In this document: one piece after another, positions 14,999-23,323 of the stretch | Position numbering within the stretch: the first letter of the stretch is position 1 | How the letters are laid out: every line of letters starts with the position of its first letter | Origin: CAZWZG01 sp964638245 | GTDB lineage: Bacteria; Pseudomonadota; Alphaproteobacteria; Rhodobacterales; Rhodobacteraceae | Reading direction: 5' to 3' | DNA length: 26,697 bases | NCBI GenBank assembly: GCA_964638245.1 | Contig: CAZWZG010000025.1 | Span: forward strand, 1-26,697 | Translations under genes and position numbers: made by a program | Notes under the pieces: generated by a model | Database searches by the model: none | Seen by the model: only the letters and a program-made list of their open reading frames with translations | What the model was told of the DNA's origin: nothing

Positions 14999-17185
14999 TT
15001 ACTCGCCGGCGATGCGGCTTTCGGGGTTGAACCGGCTGTCCGAGGACACCGTGAACTGACCGCGTTTCAGCTTTTGCAAACGACCCTGGCGGAGAAGCTG
15101 GCCAAACGTCCTCAAGCCCGCCTCGCGCGAGAAATCTTCAGCAAGATGGCTTTTCTCGACCCTGCGCATCAGCTGGGGGCGCGAGAAGTGCGGTTCATTC
15201 TCGACGAAGGCCGCATAGGCTGCCGCTGCTTCGAGAAGTTCGGGCAGGTCCTTGGCACCCATGTCTTCAGCAAAAGCAACAAAGCCGGTGTCTTTGGGCG
15301 CTTCGACTTCGTCATCTGCCATGATCCGCTTGGGGCGGATCGAGGCACCATCAACGGAAGGCTCGTCGCCATCCACGCGTTGCTCGGACACCAGCATCAG
15401 CGGCGCTGGCTGGTCTTCGATAGACGCTGGACGCTCGGATTCCAGAGCGGGTTCGTCGGGTGCCGACGCGTCTTCTTCCTCAGCTTCAACTGCTGCCTCT
15501 TCGGCAGCTTTCGCCGCGAGGTCTTCGCTGCTTTGCGGTTTCACAACACGATTGAGGTCTTCGCGATAGGCGCTTTGCTCTTCTTCGTCTGCTGCACCGC
15601 CACCTTTGAAGGCACGGATCAGGTCGTCTGCCTTCGTTGCAGCAACAGCCGCCTTCAAATGCGCGATGGCCGAGCGGCGGCGGCTGGATTCATCGTCCTG
15701 GAACTGATGATCGGCCTCTTCCAGAAGCCGGCTGACACCTTCGTTTTCGTCACGTTCATCGAGCGGGCGCGAAATCGGGCGGGTCCGTTCAACGCGTGCA
15801 GCTTCTTCAGCCGCGACTTCAGCAGTGGCCTCTTCAACCGCTTCCTCTACCTCGGCTTCTTCAATCCGTGCGAGCGTTGCAGCGAGATCCTGTTCGTCTT
15901 CGTCCGACAGCGACGTGTCACCCAGAACCTCGCGGATGTCATCTTCGCTCACCGCATCGTCTGCGTCGGTCGCCTCGGCTTCATCCGTTTCGACGGTGTC
16001 CGAAACCAGGTCGTCGCGCTTTAGCGTAACAACTTCCGCGGCCACCTCGTAGCCCTCTGGAACGGACGGAGCGTCGGCCTCCGAGGAAAACTCGTTCTCG
16101 TCAGACACATCCATGTCAAAGGCTGCGGCGACTTCTTCTTCAACTGCCTCATCGGCCTCAGGTGCGTCTTCGCCGAACGCCATTGGCGCTTCGTTTGAAA
16201 CGTCATCCATCTCTGCGATGGGTTCGGCTTCGGCTTCAAATTCGTCATCGAAGTCCGGCGTCGCGGCCACGGCGGCCTGAATGCGTGCCAGCTTGTCTTC
16301 AAAGCTCGTGTCAGCTGCGACAGGTTCTTCAACGTCAACTTCTGCAGCCTCGACCGTTTCCTCAAAGTCCGCGGTTTCTTCGGGCTCTTCTGGTGCGGTG
16401 TCTGCCGTGATGCTTTCAAGCCGCTCCGTGAAAATCTCAAGCGGGGTCGAAACAACGCGTGTGGATTGCGAAGATACCTCTTCGGTCACCTCGGTCACTT
16501 CAGGTTCGCTGTCTTCAGTGGTCTCGAAAGCAACTTCGCTCTCAGGTTCTTCAGCGACTTCTTCAGCGACGTCCTCTTGAGCGTCGTCTTCTTCAACGCG
16601 CGCGTCATCGGCAAAGACGTCTTCTACAGCGTCTTCTTGCTCGGAAGTGTCTTCGTCTTGCGTCGCTTCGGTGTTCGTTTCGTCAGACGCTTCGACCTCG
16701 TCCTCGATTTCAAACGTTTCCTCGTCGCTCGCGTCATCGGCGTGATCTTCAACAGCCTCCGCGACTTCGTCGAACGCCTCGTCCTCTAGCGGCGTTTCGT
16801 CAGCGACGACCTCTTCGACCGCATCGGCGGCCTCAGCGATGCTATCAGTTGATGCATCGCTCGACGTAAAAGGGACGTTGGATGCCTCCTTGGCATCTTC
16901 GGCGGGCTCGGCGGTAACAGTCCCATCGGCGACCTGACGCAGGATCACGCCACCATCGTTGATTTTCTTCTCAACGCGGTTCTGAACTTCTTTCTCGGCA
17001 ATCTTCTGAAGCATCTCGACATCTGGTGTCGGTGGTTCAGCGCCAAAGTACCGGTCATCAGCGGCAAGATCGCGGAAGTACTCGGCGATGCCACGCATCG
17101 TCGAGAATGGGTCGTCGAACCCTTCCAGGGTACAACTGAATGTCCCATAGGACACTGTGAGAATCTTGTTATTCTCTCCGACCAT
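14999..17185 (-). CDS. Conserved-looking, highly acidic protein of unknown function
   Basis: I cannot assign a function to this 728-residue protein. An ordered-looking N-terminus (about 1-85, NKILTVSYGTFSCTLEGFDD) is followed by a long Asp/Glu/Ala-rich, probably disordered region (about 90-480); residues 188-237 contain 24 acidic residues in 50. An amphipathic patch with SRRRSAIAHLKAAVAATKAD (501-520) follows, then a second acidic linker and a basic C-terminal domain (about 633-728, SRPQLMRRVEKS and LRQGRLQKLKRGQF). There is no signal peptide or membrane helix, so it is probably cytoplasmic. GGAG precedes the ATG. The arrangement suggests a scaffold with terminal binding modules. I recall similar Rhodobacterales proteins, sometimes labelled chemotaxis-related, but no kinase motifs are visible. 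Confidence 0.88.
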   Translation of the reverse strand: MVGENNKILTVSYGTFSCTLEGFDDPFSTMRGIAEYFRDLAADDRYFGAEPPTPDVEMLQKIAEKEVQNRVEKKINDGGVILRQVADGTVTAEPAEDAKEASNVPFTSSDASTDSIAEAADAVEEVVADETPLEDEAFDEVAEAVEDHADDASDEETFEIEDEVEASDETNTEATQDEDTSEQEDAVEDVFADDARVEEDDAQEDVAEEVAEEPESEVAFETTEDSEPEVTEVTEEVSSQSTRVVSTPLEIFTERLESITADTAPEEPEETADFEETVEAAEVDVEEPVAADTSFEDKLARIQAAVAATPDFDDEFEAEAEPIAEMDDVSNEAPMAFGEDAPEADEAVEEEVAAAFDMDVSDENEFSSEADAPSVPEGYEVAAEVVTLKRDDLVSDTVETDEAEATDADDAVSEDDIREVLGDTSLSDEDEQDLAATLARIEEAEVEEAVEEATAEVAAEEAARVERTRPISRPLDERDENEGVSRLLEEADHQFQDDESSRRRSAIAHLKAAVAATKADDLIRAFKGGGAADEEEQSAYREDLNRVVKPQSSEDLAAKAAEEAAVEAEEEDASAPDEPALESERPASIEDQPAPLMLVSEQRVDGDEPSVDGASIRPKRIMADDEVEAPKDTGFVAFAEDMGAKDLPELLEAAAAYAAFVENEPHFSRPQLMRRVEKSHLAEDFSREAGLRTFGQLLRQGRLQKLKRGQFTVSSDSRFNPESRIAGE

Positions 17186-17335
17186 CAGTCTTTCGCCTTC
17201 TCCCCCGATCCAGCAACACTGTGTTTACCAACTTCTGGGACCCACTTAGATATAGAACCGCGCAATTCGTGCGATTTTTTTGGGACCGAAATGTGACAAA
17301 TTCCTTAGTTGGACGCAAATCTTGCGCAAAAGCCA

Positions 17336-17998
17336 ATGATTGTTGATGTGAAATCGCCGGTAACCTTGGTGGGAGGGGGCTATTTCGGCGCCGAAATCCT
17401 TAACGAAGCCTTAAGATTAGCACCAAATCTTGTCGCTGCCGATGGGGGGGCCAATGCAGCGGTCGCAGAAGGCCATATTCCGCTTGCGGTCATAGGTGAC
17501 TTTGATTCGCTTGAGCGCGCAGCGCGAGATGCCATTCCCGCGGAGCGATTGCACCAAATCGCGGATCAGAACAACACCGATTTTCAAAAGGCAATGAATG
17601 GGATCCGTGCGCCATATGTTCTGGCGATTGGGTTTACCGGCGCTCGCATCGATCACGAATTGGCTGTTTACTCGTCCATGATCAACCCAGCCTTTAGCCC
17701 GTGCATTGTGATTGGTGAGCGCGACATCGTTTTCGCGGCCCCGCCCAGCATCGTGCTGGACCTTGATCCCGGAACCCGTGTCTCTCTCTTTCCGATGGCA
17801 CGGGTCACGGGGCGTTCAGAAGGATTGCGATGGCCGATTGAAGGTTTGGAATTTGCACCATGTTCGCGTTTCGGCACATCCAACGAGGCGTCGGATGAGC
17901 GCGTCGCACTAGAGTTCGACCGCCACGGCATGCTGGTTATTCTACCCCGAGAAAACCTGCACGCAGCGATTGCCGCGCTCAGCAGTTTGGAACATTGA
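17336..17998 (+). CDS. Thiamine diphosphokinase
   Basis: This 220-residue enzyme transfers pyrophosphate from ATP to thiamine to make thiamine diphosphate. Family motifs are AADGGANAA, IGDFDSLE, NNTDFQKAM and GFTGARIDHELA, which build the active site in thiamine pyrophosphokinases; a C-terminal beta region follows. I chose ATG 17336 (MIVDVKSPVTLVGGG); an in-frame TTG at 17309 would add nine residues and neither start has a clear ribosome site. It is divergent from the acidic-protein gene, with about 150 bases between, and its last 20 bases overlap the convergent serine ammonia-lyase gene. It has no visible thiamine-biosynthesis neighbours, as is common for a salvage enzyme. Confidence 0.92.
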   Translation: MIVDVKSPVTLVGGGYFGAEILNEALRLAPNLVAADGGANAAVAEGHIPLAVIGDFDSLERAARDAIPAERLHQIADQNNTDFQKAMNGIRAPYVLAIGFTGARIDHELAVYSSMINPAFSPCIVIGERDIVFAAPPSIVLDLDPGTRVSLFPMARVTGRSEGLRWPIEGLEFAPCSRFGTSNEASDERVALEFDRHGMLVILPRENLHAAIAALSSLEH

Positions 17999-19355
17999 CC
18001 GCCAGACCACCCAACGCTGTTTCCTTGTACTTCTCGCTCATGTCTTCACCGACCTGACGCATCGTTTCGATTGCGGAATCAAGCGGCACGAAGTGTGTCC
18101 CGTCCCCGCGCAACGCCAAGGAGGCTGCCGACACCGCCTTGATGGCACCCAAACCGTTGCGTTCGATACACGGTACCTGAACCAGCCCTTTGACTGGGTC
18201 ACATGTCATCCCAAGGTGGTGTTCCAATGCAATCTCCGCGGCATTCTCGATCTGCATTGGGGTACCTCCCAACACTGCAGCCAACCCAGCAGCGGCCATT
18301 GCCGAAGCCGAACCGACCTCGGCCTGACACCCGCATTCCGCGCCCGAGATAGACGCATTATGCTTGATGACACCGCCGATGGCCGCAGCGGTCAGAAGAA
18401 AGTCATCGACCTTGGCTGGCGATGCGCCGGGAACATGATCCAGCCAGTACCGGATCACCGCTGGAACGACCCCTGCAGCGCCGTTTGTCGGAGCCGTCAC
18501 CACTTGCCCGCCGGCAGCATTTTCCTCGTTCACCGCCATCGCATAGACGCTGATCCAGTCATTGACGACATGTGGCGCTGTCAGGTTCATTCCGCGCTCA
18601 GCCTCCAGCGCCTTCCGGATCTTCGGCGCACGGCGTTTGACATTGAGCCCACCGGGCAAAATGCCTCCAGTTTCGAGACCGCGATCCATACATTGCTTCA
18701 TGACGTCCCAGACGCGCCGGATACCGGTGTCCAGTGTTGCCTGAGAATGGGCGAAGAGTTCGTTGGCCCGTTTCATTTCCGCAATTGATTTTCCGCTTTC
18801 ACGCGCCATCTCAAGCATCTCGTTGGCGCTTTGAAATGGGTAGGGTGTGCCACTTGGCTCTGCCGCCGTTTTGTCGGATTGAGCGAGTTCGGCCTCAGTC
18901 AAGACAAAGCCACCGCCGATAGAGTAGTAGGTTTCTGCCAGAATGACGTCGCCTTGGGTGTCACATGCTTCTAAGATCAATCCGTTGGCATGGCCCGGAA
19001 GCGGAGCGCCAAAATCAAAAACAAGGTCTGCCGAGGGATCGAACTGGAGTGCGACAAGACCGTCGGGCTGGAGCATTTTTGTTTCTGCAATCTCCTTCAA
19101 AGCTCGTTCCGCTGCATCAGGGTTATAGGTCGCCGGCTCAAAGCCCGCGAGCCCGAGGATGACCGCCCTGTCCGTCGAATGACCTCGGCCCGTGTGCGCA
19201 AGGGATCCATAAAGCCTGGCGCGAACTCCTGCAGCCGAAAACGGAGATGCGCGAAGGTTCTCGAGGAACCGTGCGGCAGCGACCATCGGGCCCATGGTGT
19301 GGCTGGAAGAGGGTCCGATTCCGACCTTAAAGATGTCCAAGACCGATATAAACAT
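17979..19355 (-). CDS. sdaA: L-serine ammonia-lyase, iron-sulfur type
   Basis: This 458-residue enzyme deaminates L-serine to pyruvate and ammonia using a 4Fe-4S cluster. The N-terminal domain begins MFISVLDIFKVGIGPSSSHT, the hallmark of the single-chain bacterial form. Cluster cysteines are seen in ISGAECGCQAE, MTCDPVKG and VPCIERNG. GQVVTAPTNGAAGVVPAV is the expected catalytic-domain segment. The start at 19355 gives the standard length; an in-frame extension to 19508 would run into the divergent sulfotransferase gene. It overlaps the thiamine diphosphokinase gene tail-to-tail by 20 bases. Regulation is not visible. Confidence 0.95.
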   Translation of the reverse strand: MFISVLDIFKVGIGPSSSHTMGPMVAAARFLENLRASPFSAAGVRARLYGSLAHTGRGHSTDRAVILGLAGFEPATYNPDAAERALKEIAETKMLQPDGLVALQFDPSADLVFDFGAPLPGHANGLILEACDTQGDVILAETYYSIGGGFVLTEAELAQSDKTAAEPSGTPYPFQSANEMLEMARESGKSIAEMKRANELFAHSQATLDTGIRRVWDVMKQCMDRGLETGGILPGGLNVKRRAPKIRKALEAERGMNLTAPHVVNDWISVYAMAVNEENAAGGQVVTAPTNGAAGVVPAVIRYWLDHVPGASPAKVDDFLLTAAAIGGVIKHNASISGAECGCQAEVGSASAMAAAGLAAVLGGTPMQIENAAEIALEHHLGMTCDPVKGLVQVPCIERNGLGAIKAVSAASLALRGDGTHFVPLDSAIETMRQVGEDMSEKYKETALGGLAVNVPNC

Positions 19356-19383
19356 GCATGTCTTTTGCGAGATTTGCTGACGA

Positions 19384-19412
19384 TTGCAAAGTTGAATCGT
19401 CTCAACGATAAA
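19384..19412 (+). promoter_or_regulatory. Candidate promoter for the TPR-sulfotransferase gene
   Basis: TTGCAA (19384-19389) and GATAAA (19407-19412) are separated by 17 bases in the 83-base gap between divergent sdaA and the sulfotransferase gene. Each box matches the sigma70 consensus at four of six positions. Overlapping small dyads GTTGA/TCAAC and ATCGT/ACGAT lie in the spacer (19391-19409). Pattern match only. Confidence 0.3.
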
Positions 19413-19438
19413 TGCGCTGGGCAGCGAATGGTTGGACG

Positions 19439-21043
19439 ATGAGCAAAGTCGCAGAGCACTTGAGGCGTGCGAAAGCCTTGGAAAAGGCCGGAAAGAAACA
19501 TCAGGCAATCAACGCTTACTTGGCAATGCTCGGTGTGTTTCCGGGCAATCGCAACGCCCTTGACGCGCTCTTGCGCTTGTACGGAGCACCCAAAGGCGAA
19601 CGAGCATTTCATGAGAATTTGTTCAAGGCTATCGCGTCAACCCGCGTGGGTAAGATGTTTCTTGCAAAGGAAATCACGCAAGGTCTGATCAAGAAAAATC
19701 CCAACCATGCTGAGTTGCAGGCTTTGATGGCCAGTATCCACAGCAAGCTCCATGAACACGCGGCGGCGATAGCCTGTTGCCGGCAAGCTCATGCAATAGA
19801 GCCGAATTCGGTCTCGCATCGCCGAAACCTGGGAAGCGCTCTTGTGGCAGGCGGAGAGGTAGAAGAGGGGCTAGAGATCCTGAAGTCTGTTGCAGACGAC
19901 AACCCCAAGGATCCCAGCGCGCTGCGCGCCTACGTTTCGGCGTCGCGTCTGGCTGGACGGTTGCAGCAAGCGGAGGCGGCGCTTGAAGTTGGCTTGCGGC
20001 GTCATCCGGGCGATGCAAGGCACCTGCTTCTTGCGACACAAGTGAATGTAGATAAGCTCATAGACCAAAGTAAGCTTCGACAAATGGAAGCGCTGTTCCG
20101 TGCAAAGACACTGCCCCAGCAAGAGCAAGGAAGACTGGCCTTGGCTTTGTCGGCCGCCTATGAAGCGCGTGGTGAGCCGGAAAAAACCGTCAAGGCGTTA
20201 AAGTTCGGCAACACACTTCTCCGACGCGAGCAACCCGACGAAGGGGGACACGAAGCAGCCCTCCTTGCAAATCTCAAGGCGCATTTCACCGAACCGTTGA
20301 CGCCTTTGCAGGATGATGGCGGGTTTCCGCAACCCATCTTTGTGCTCGGAATGCCGCGCTCTGGTACAAGTTTGGTGGAACAAATTCTCGCGAGTCATCC
20401 GGATGTTTCTGGGGCCGGTGAACTTACTTGGTGGAACCGCGCTGCAAGACCGATTCTTAGAGAGAAAAAGCCGACATCAGCCGCGCCAGTCGAGCACGAA
20501 GGTCTAGAAGACTTGCGTTCGCAGTACCGGTCGCTTTTGTCGGCAAACAGCGACGGCAAGCGTTTCGTGGTCGACAAGATGCCTTCGAACACGCGATGGA
20601 TCGGTCTTATAGCAGCGGTTTTCCCATCAGCGCCAATCGTACATATGCGCCGAGATCCCCGCGCGACATGCTGGTCGGTTTACAGAACCACCTTCAATGC
20701 GTCGGGAATGGGTTACTCATTTGACGCAAAAGAGCTCGTTGAGTTTTACAAGACGTACCTTGAGATGATGTCGTTTTGGGAAGAACTTCTGCCGGGGCGA
20801 ATTATCAACGTTGACTATGAGACGTTGACCGAGAACCAGGTTGCAGAGACCCAGCGACTGCTTACAGCATGCGGGCTTCCATGGGACGATCGCGTTCTTG
20901 AGTTTCACAAGACCGAACGCACGGTGGCAACGGCAAGTGTCACCCAGGTGCGCAAAAAAATGTACAAGGGCAGTTCCGAAGCTTGGAGAAAGTTTGCGCC
21001 CTATCTTCCCGAGCTTTTCGACGCCTTGCCGGAGAAATACTGA
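19439..21043 (+). CDS. Tetratricopeptide-repeat sulfotransferase-family protein
   Basis: This 534-residue protein has an N-terminal helical repeat region (about 1-280) with TPR-like units such as ALEVGLRRHPGDARHLL and CCRQAHAIEPNSVSHRRNL. A C-terminal sulfotransferase domain follows. The 5'-phosphosulfate loop that binds the donor PAPS is GMPRSGTSLVEQIL (about 304-317), and the 3'-phosphate motif is HMRRDPRATCWSVYR (about 402-416). The acceptor is unknown; a peptide, polysaccharide or small molecule is possible. I chose ATG 19439 (MSKVAEHLRRAKALEKAGKK) with GGA just upstream; ATG 19412 overlaps the candidate -10 box. It stands alone between sdaA and rpiA, with a terminator after it. Confidence 0.9.
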   Translation: MSKVAEHLRRAKALEKAGKKHQAINAYLAMLGVFPGNRNALDALLRLYGAPKGERAFHENLFKAIASTRVGKMFLAKEITQGLIKKNPNHAELQALMASIHSKLHEHAAAIACCRQAHAIEPNSVSHRRNLGSALVAGGEVEEGLEILKSVADDNPKDPSALRAYVSASRLAGRLQQAEAALEVGLRRHPGDARHLLLATQVNVDKLIDQSKLRQMEALFRAKTLPQQEQGRLALALSAAYEARGEPEKTVKALKFGNTLLRREQPDEGGHEAALLANLKAHFTEPLTPLQDDGGFPQPIFVLGMPRSGTSLVEQILASHPDVSGAGELTWWNRAARPILREKKPTSAAPVEHEGLEDLRSQYRSLLSANSDGKRFVVDKMPSNTRWIGLIAAVFPSAPIVHMRRDPRATCWSVYRTTFNASGMGYSFDAKELVEFYKTYLEMMSFWEELLPGRIINVDYETLTENQVAETQRLLTACGLPWDDRVLEFHKTERTVATASVTQVRKKMYKGSSEAWRKFAPYLPELFDALPEKY

Positions 21044-21079
21044 AAACCTGCTCGCACCGGGCTGACCCCTCGCCTATAA

Positions 21080-21109
21080 GGCCCCCAGACCATGGGGGCC
21101 CGCGTTTTT
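21080..21109 (+). terminator. Intrinsic terminator after the sulfotransferase gene, abutting the rpiA start
   Basis: GGCCCCCA (21080-21087) pairs perfectly with TGGGGGCC (21093-21100) around a five-base loop, followed by CGCG and five Ts (21105-21109). The next base is the A of the preferred rpiA ATG at 21110. It fits a Rho-independent terminator for the upstream gene. The only purine-rich candidate ribosome site for rpiA (GGGGG at 21094-21098) lies inside the right arm. Confidence 0.75.
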
Positions 21110-21901
21110 ATGACTGACCTTTCGCCAATTGACGCCGCAAAATACGCTGCTGCCTGCCGCGCGGCAGAACTGGTTGACGACGGGATGAAGCTTGGGCTTG
21201 GAACGGGCTCGACGGCGGTCTGGTTCGTCCGCAAGCTGTCTGAGCGGATACAGGAAGAAGGCCTGCGCATCAAAGGCGTTCCGACCTCCAGTCGAACAGC
21301 CGAACAAGCGCGGGCTTTGGGTGTTCCGCTGGCGACGCTAGATGAATTGCGCTGGCTCGATATGACGATCGACGGTGCGGATGAGTTTGATGGGGATCTC
21401 AACCTGATCAAGGGTGGCGGCGGAGCGCTTTTGCAGGAAAAGATCGTCGCGACAGCGTCCGACAGGATGGTCGTGATTGCTGACAAAACCAAGGCCGTCG
21501 AAACGCTCGGAGCCTTCCCTTTGCCGGTTGAGGTGATCCCGTTTGGATGGCGCACGACGTCTGCCCTGATCCAGGAGTTGCTGGCCGGGCTTGATGTTCT
21601 TGGACAAAAAGTCGTGATGCGGATGGCGGGCGATGCGCCATATGTGACGGACGAGGGCAATCATATTCTTGATCTTCACTTGAAGCGGATCGGGGACGCG
21701 CGTCAGGTGGCAATGCTTCTCAATCAGATCCCTGGTGTCGTCGAAAACGGACTGTTCATTGATATCTGTGACACCGTGATCATCGGCCACGGCGACGGTC
21801 GGGTCGAAACACAGAACTTTTCTACCGGCATGACAGAAACCGGGCGCGTTGATCTGCCCCATACAACGAATGCGTTCGCGGACCTTTCGGGAGAGGCGTG
21901 A
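21110..21901 (+). CDS. rpiA: Ribose-5-phosphate isomerase A
   Basis: RpiA interconverts ribose 5-phosphate and ribulose 5-phosphate in the pentose phosphate pathway. The 263-residue protein has GLGTGSTAVWFV (phosphate loop), MTIDGADEFD with the catalytic Asp pair, IKGGGGALLQEKIVA and PVEVIPFGW in the family order. I preferred ATG 21110 (MTDLSPIDAAKYAA); the in-frame ATG 21092 sits in the loop of the terminator hairpin and would add six residues. The stop overlaps the gor ATG (ATGA), so the two genes are translationally coupled. Because a terminator ends at its start codon, transcription from a promoter near 21075 (TATAAG) or read-through would be needed. Confidence 0.95.
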   Translation: MTDLSPIDAAKYAAACRAAELVDDGMKLGLGTGSTAVWFVRKLSERIQEEGLRIKGVPTSSRTAEQARALGVPLATLDELRWLDMTIDGADEFDGDLNLIKGGGGALLQEKIVATASDRMVVIADKTKAVETLGAFPLPVEVIPFGWRTTSALIQELLAGLDVLGQKVVMRMAGDAPYVTDEGNHILDLHLKRIGDARQVAMLLNQIPGVVENGLFIDICDTVIIGHGDGRVETQNFSTGMTETGRVDLPHTTNAFADLSGEA

Positions 21902-23262
21902 TGAGCTTTGACGTCGATCTCTTCGTAATCGGTGGCGGGTCCGGCGGTGTGCGCGCGGCTCGGATTGCCGCTTCTGAAGGGGGTGCCAAGGTTGCGTTGG
22001 CCGAAGAGAGCCGCATGGGCGGCACATGCGTGATCCGCGGCTGCGTGCCAAAGAAACTCATGGTTTTTGCGAGTGGCTATCGCCAGAAGATCGACCATGC
22101 ACAGGCATTCGGCTGGTCCGCGACGACGGGCGAATTCGACTGGCCGGCCTTCAGGACACATCTGCACACAGAACTCGACCGACTTGAGCAAATCTATCGC
22201 ACTAACCTTGAGAAGGCAGGCGTCGAAATCCATGACGAGCGTGCCGTCGTGGTCGATCCCCACACGGTAGAATTGGCCAGTGGCAAACGCATCAGCACCA
22301 AGCACATCCTCGTGGCAACCGGCGGTCATGTGACGGTCCCAGACGAGCTTCCGGGGATCGAAAACGCGATCACGTCGAATGAGGTTTTCCACCTCGATGC
22401 GATGCCAAAGAAAATTCTCATCGTTGGCGGTGGTTACATCGCTTGCGAGTTTGCGTGCATTTTCAATGGCTTTGGCGCCGAGGTCACGCAGTTCTACCGC
22501 GGTGCGCAGGTTCTTCGTGGCTTTGATGAAGAGGCGCGCGGTCTCCTTGCGGACGAGATGCAGGCGCGCGGAATAGATCTCCATGTCGGCACGAACGTGC
22601 TTGAAATGGAAAAACGTGACGCAGGTGTCTGGGTGAAGTCGACAAACGGTATGGAAGACACCTATGACCAAGTGCTCTATGCGACGGGCCGAAAGCCCAA
22701 CACATCGGGGCTGGGTCTGGAAGACGCGGGTGTCGAGCTTGGTCGCAACGGCCAGATTGTCGTGGACGAGTGGAGCCAAACCAACGTGCCGTCGATCTAT
22801 GCTGTCGGTGACGTCACCGATCGCATCAACCTGACACCGGTGGCGATCCGCGAAGGCCATGCCTTTGCCGACACCGTGTTCGGGGGCAAGCCGCGTCCTG
22901 TGGATCACGATTTGGTGGCATCGGCGATTTTCACGCAGCCAGAATACGGTGCCGTCGGCATGACCGAAGAGGAGGCGCGGGAAGCCTTCCCGATCGACGT
23001 CTATTGTGCCTCCTTCCGCCCGATGCAGACTGCGTTTATTGGCAAATCCGAGCGGGTCATGTTCAAGCTGGTTGTCCGACAGGAAGACCAACGCGTCGTG
23101 GGGTGTCATATCATCGCAGACGGTGCGGGCGAATTGATCCAGATGGTCGGTATCGCCATCAAAATGGGCGCAACAAAAGAAGATTTCGATCGCACCGTCG
23201 CGGTGCACCCAACAATTTCCGAAGAACTTGTGACAATGCGCAATCCGGTGAGAAGCGGTTGA
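21901..23262 (+). CDS. gor: Glutathione-disulfide reductase
   Basis: This 453-residue FAD and NADPH-dependent enzyme reduces oxidised glutathione in the cytoplasm. The FAD site is FVIGGGSGGVRAAR. The redox disulfide is Cys43/Cys48 in GGTCVIRGCVPKK, the spacing and context of glutathione reductase. ILIVGGGYIACEFA is the NADPH-domain dinucleotide motif, VGDVTDRINLTPVAI is the second FAD contact, and HPTISEE near the C-terminus carries the catalytic His. The chosen ATG overlaps the rpiA stop by one base. Pairing with rpiA links a pentose phosphate enzyme with an NADPH consumer. No obvious terminator lies in the 61 bases before hflK. Confidence 0.95.
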   Translation: MSFDVDLFVIGGGSGGVRAARIAASEGGAKVALAEESRMGGTCVIRGCVPKKLMVFASGYRQKIDHAQAFGWSATTGEFDWPAFRTHLHTELDRLEQIYRTNLEKAGVEIHDERAVVVDPHTVELASGKRISTKHILVATGGHVTVPDELPGIENAITSNEVFHLDAMPKKILIVGGGYIACEFACIFNGFGAEVTQFYRGAQVLRGFDEEARGLLADEMQARGIDLHVGTNVLEMEKRDAGVWVKSTNGMEDTYDQVLYATGRKPNTSGLGLEDAGVELGRNGQIVVDEWSQTNVPSIYAVGDVTDRINLTPVAIREGHAFADTVFGGKPRPVDHDLVASAIFTQPEYGAVGMTEEEAREAFPIDVYCASFRPMQTAFIGKSERVMFKLVVRQEDQRVVGCHIIADGAGELIQMVGIAIKMGATKEDFDRTVAVHPTISEELVTMRNPVRSG

Positions 23263-23323
23263 AATCCCGGCTTTCGATCACAGATGCAGAAACAAGACAT
23301 GAGCAAAAGGACGGACGGGCATA

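Noticed and set aside
14792..16024. A 410-codon + strand frame opposite the acidic protein
   Set aside because: It is rich in Phe/Arg/Leu, as expected from reading GAA/GAC-rich codons backwards. The - strand gene has a ribosome site, a terminator and ordered terminal domains.
14999..17185. CheA-like chemotaxis kinase
   Set aside because: I recall similar proteins carrying that label, but no histidine phosphotransfer, dimerisation or ATPase motif is visible, and no chemotaxis genes are nearby.
21724..23208. A 494-codon open frame on the - strand opposite gor and the end of rpiA
   Set aside because: It is longer than gor, but its translation shows no recognisable motifs and is a codon-bias shadow; the + strand has clear FAD, disulfide and NADPH motifs.
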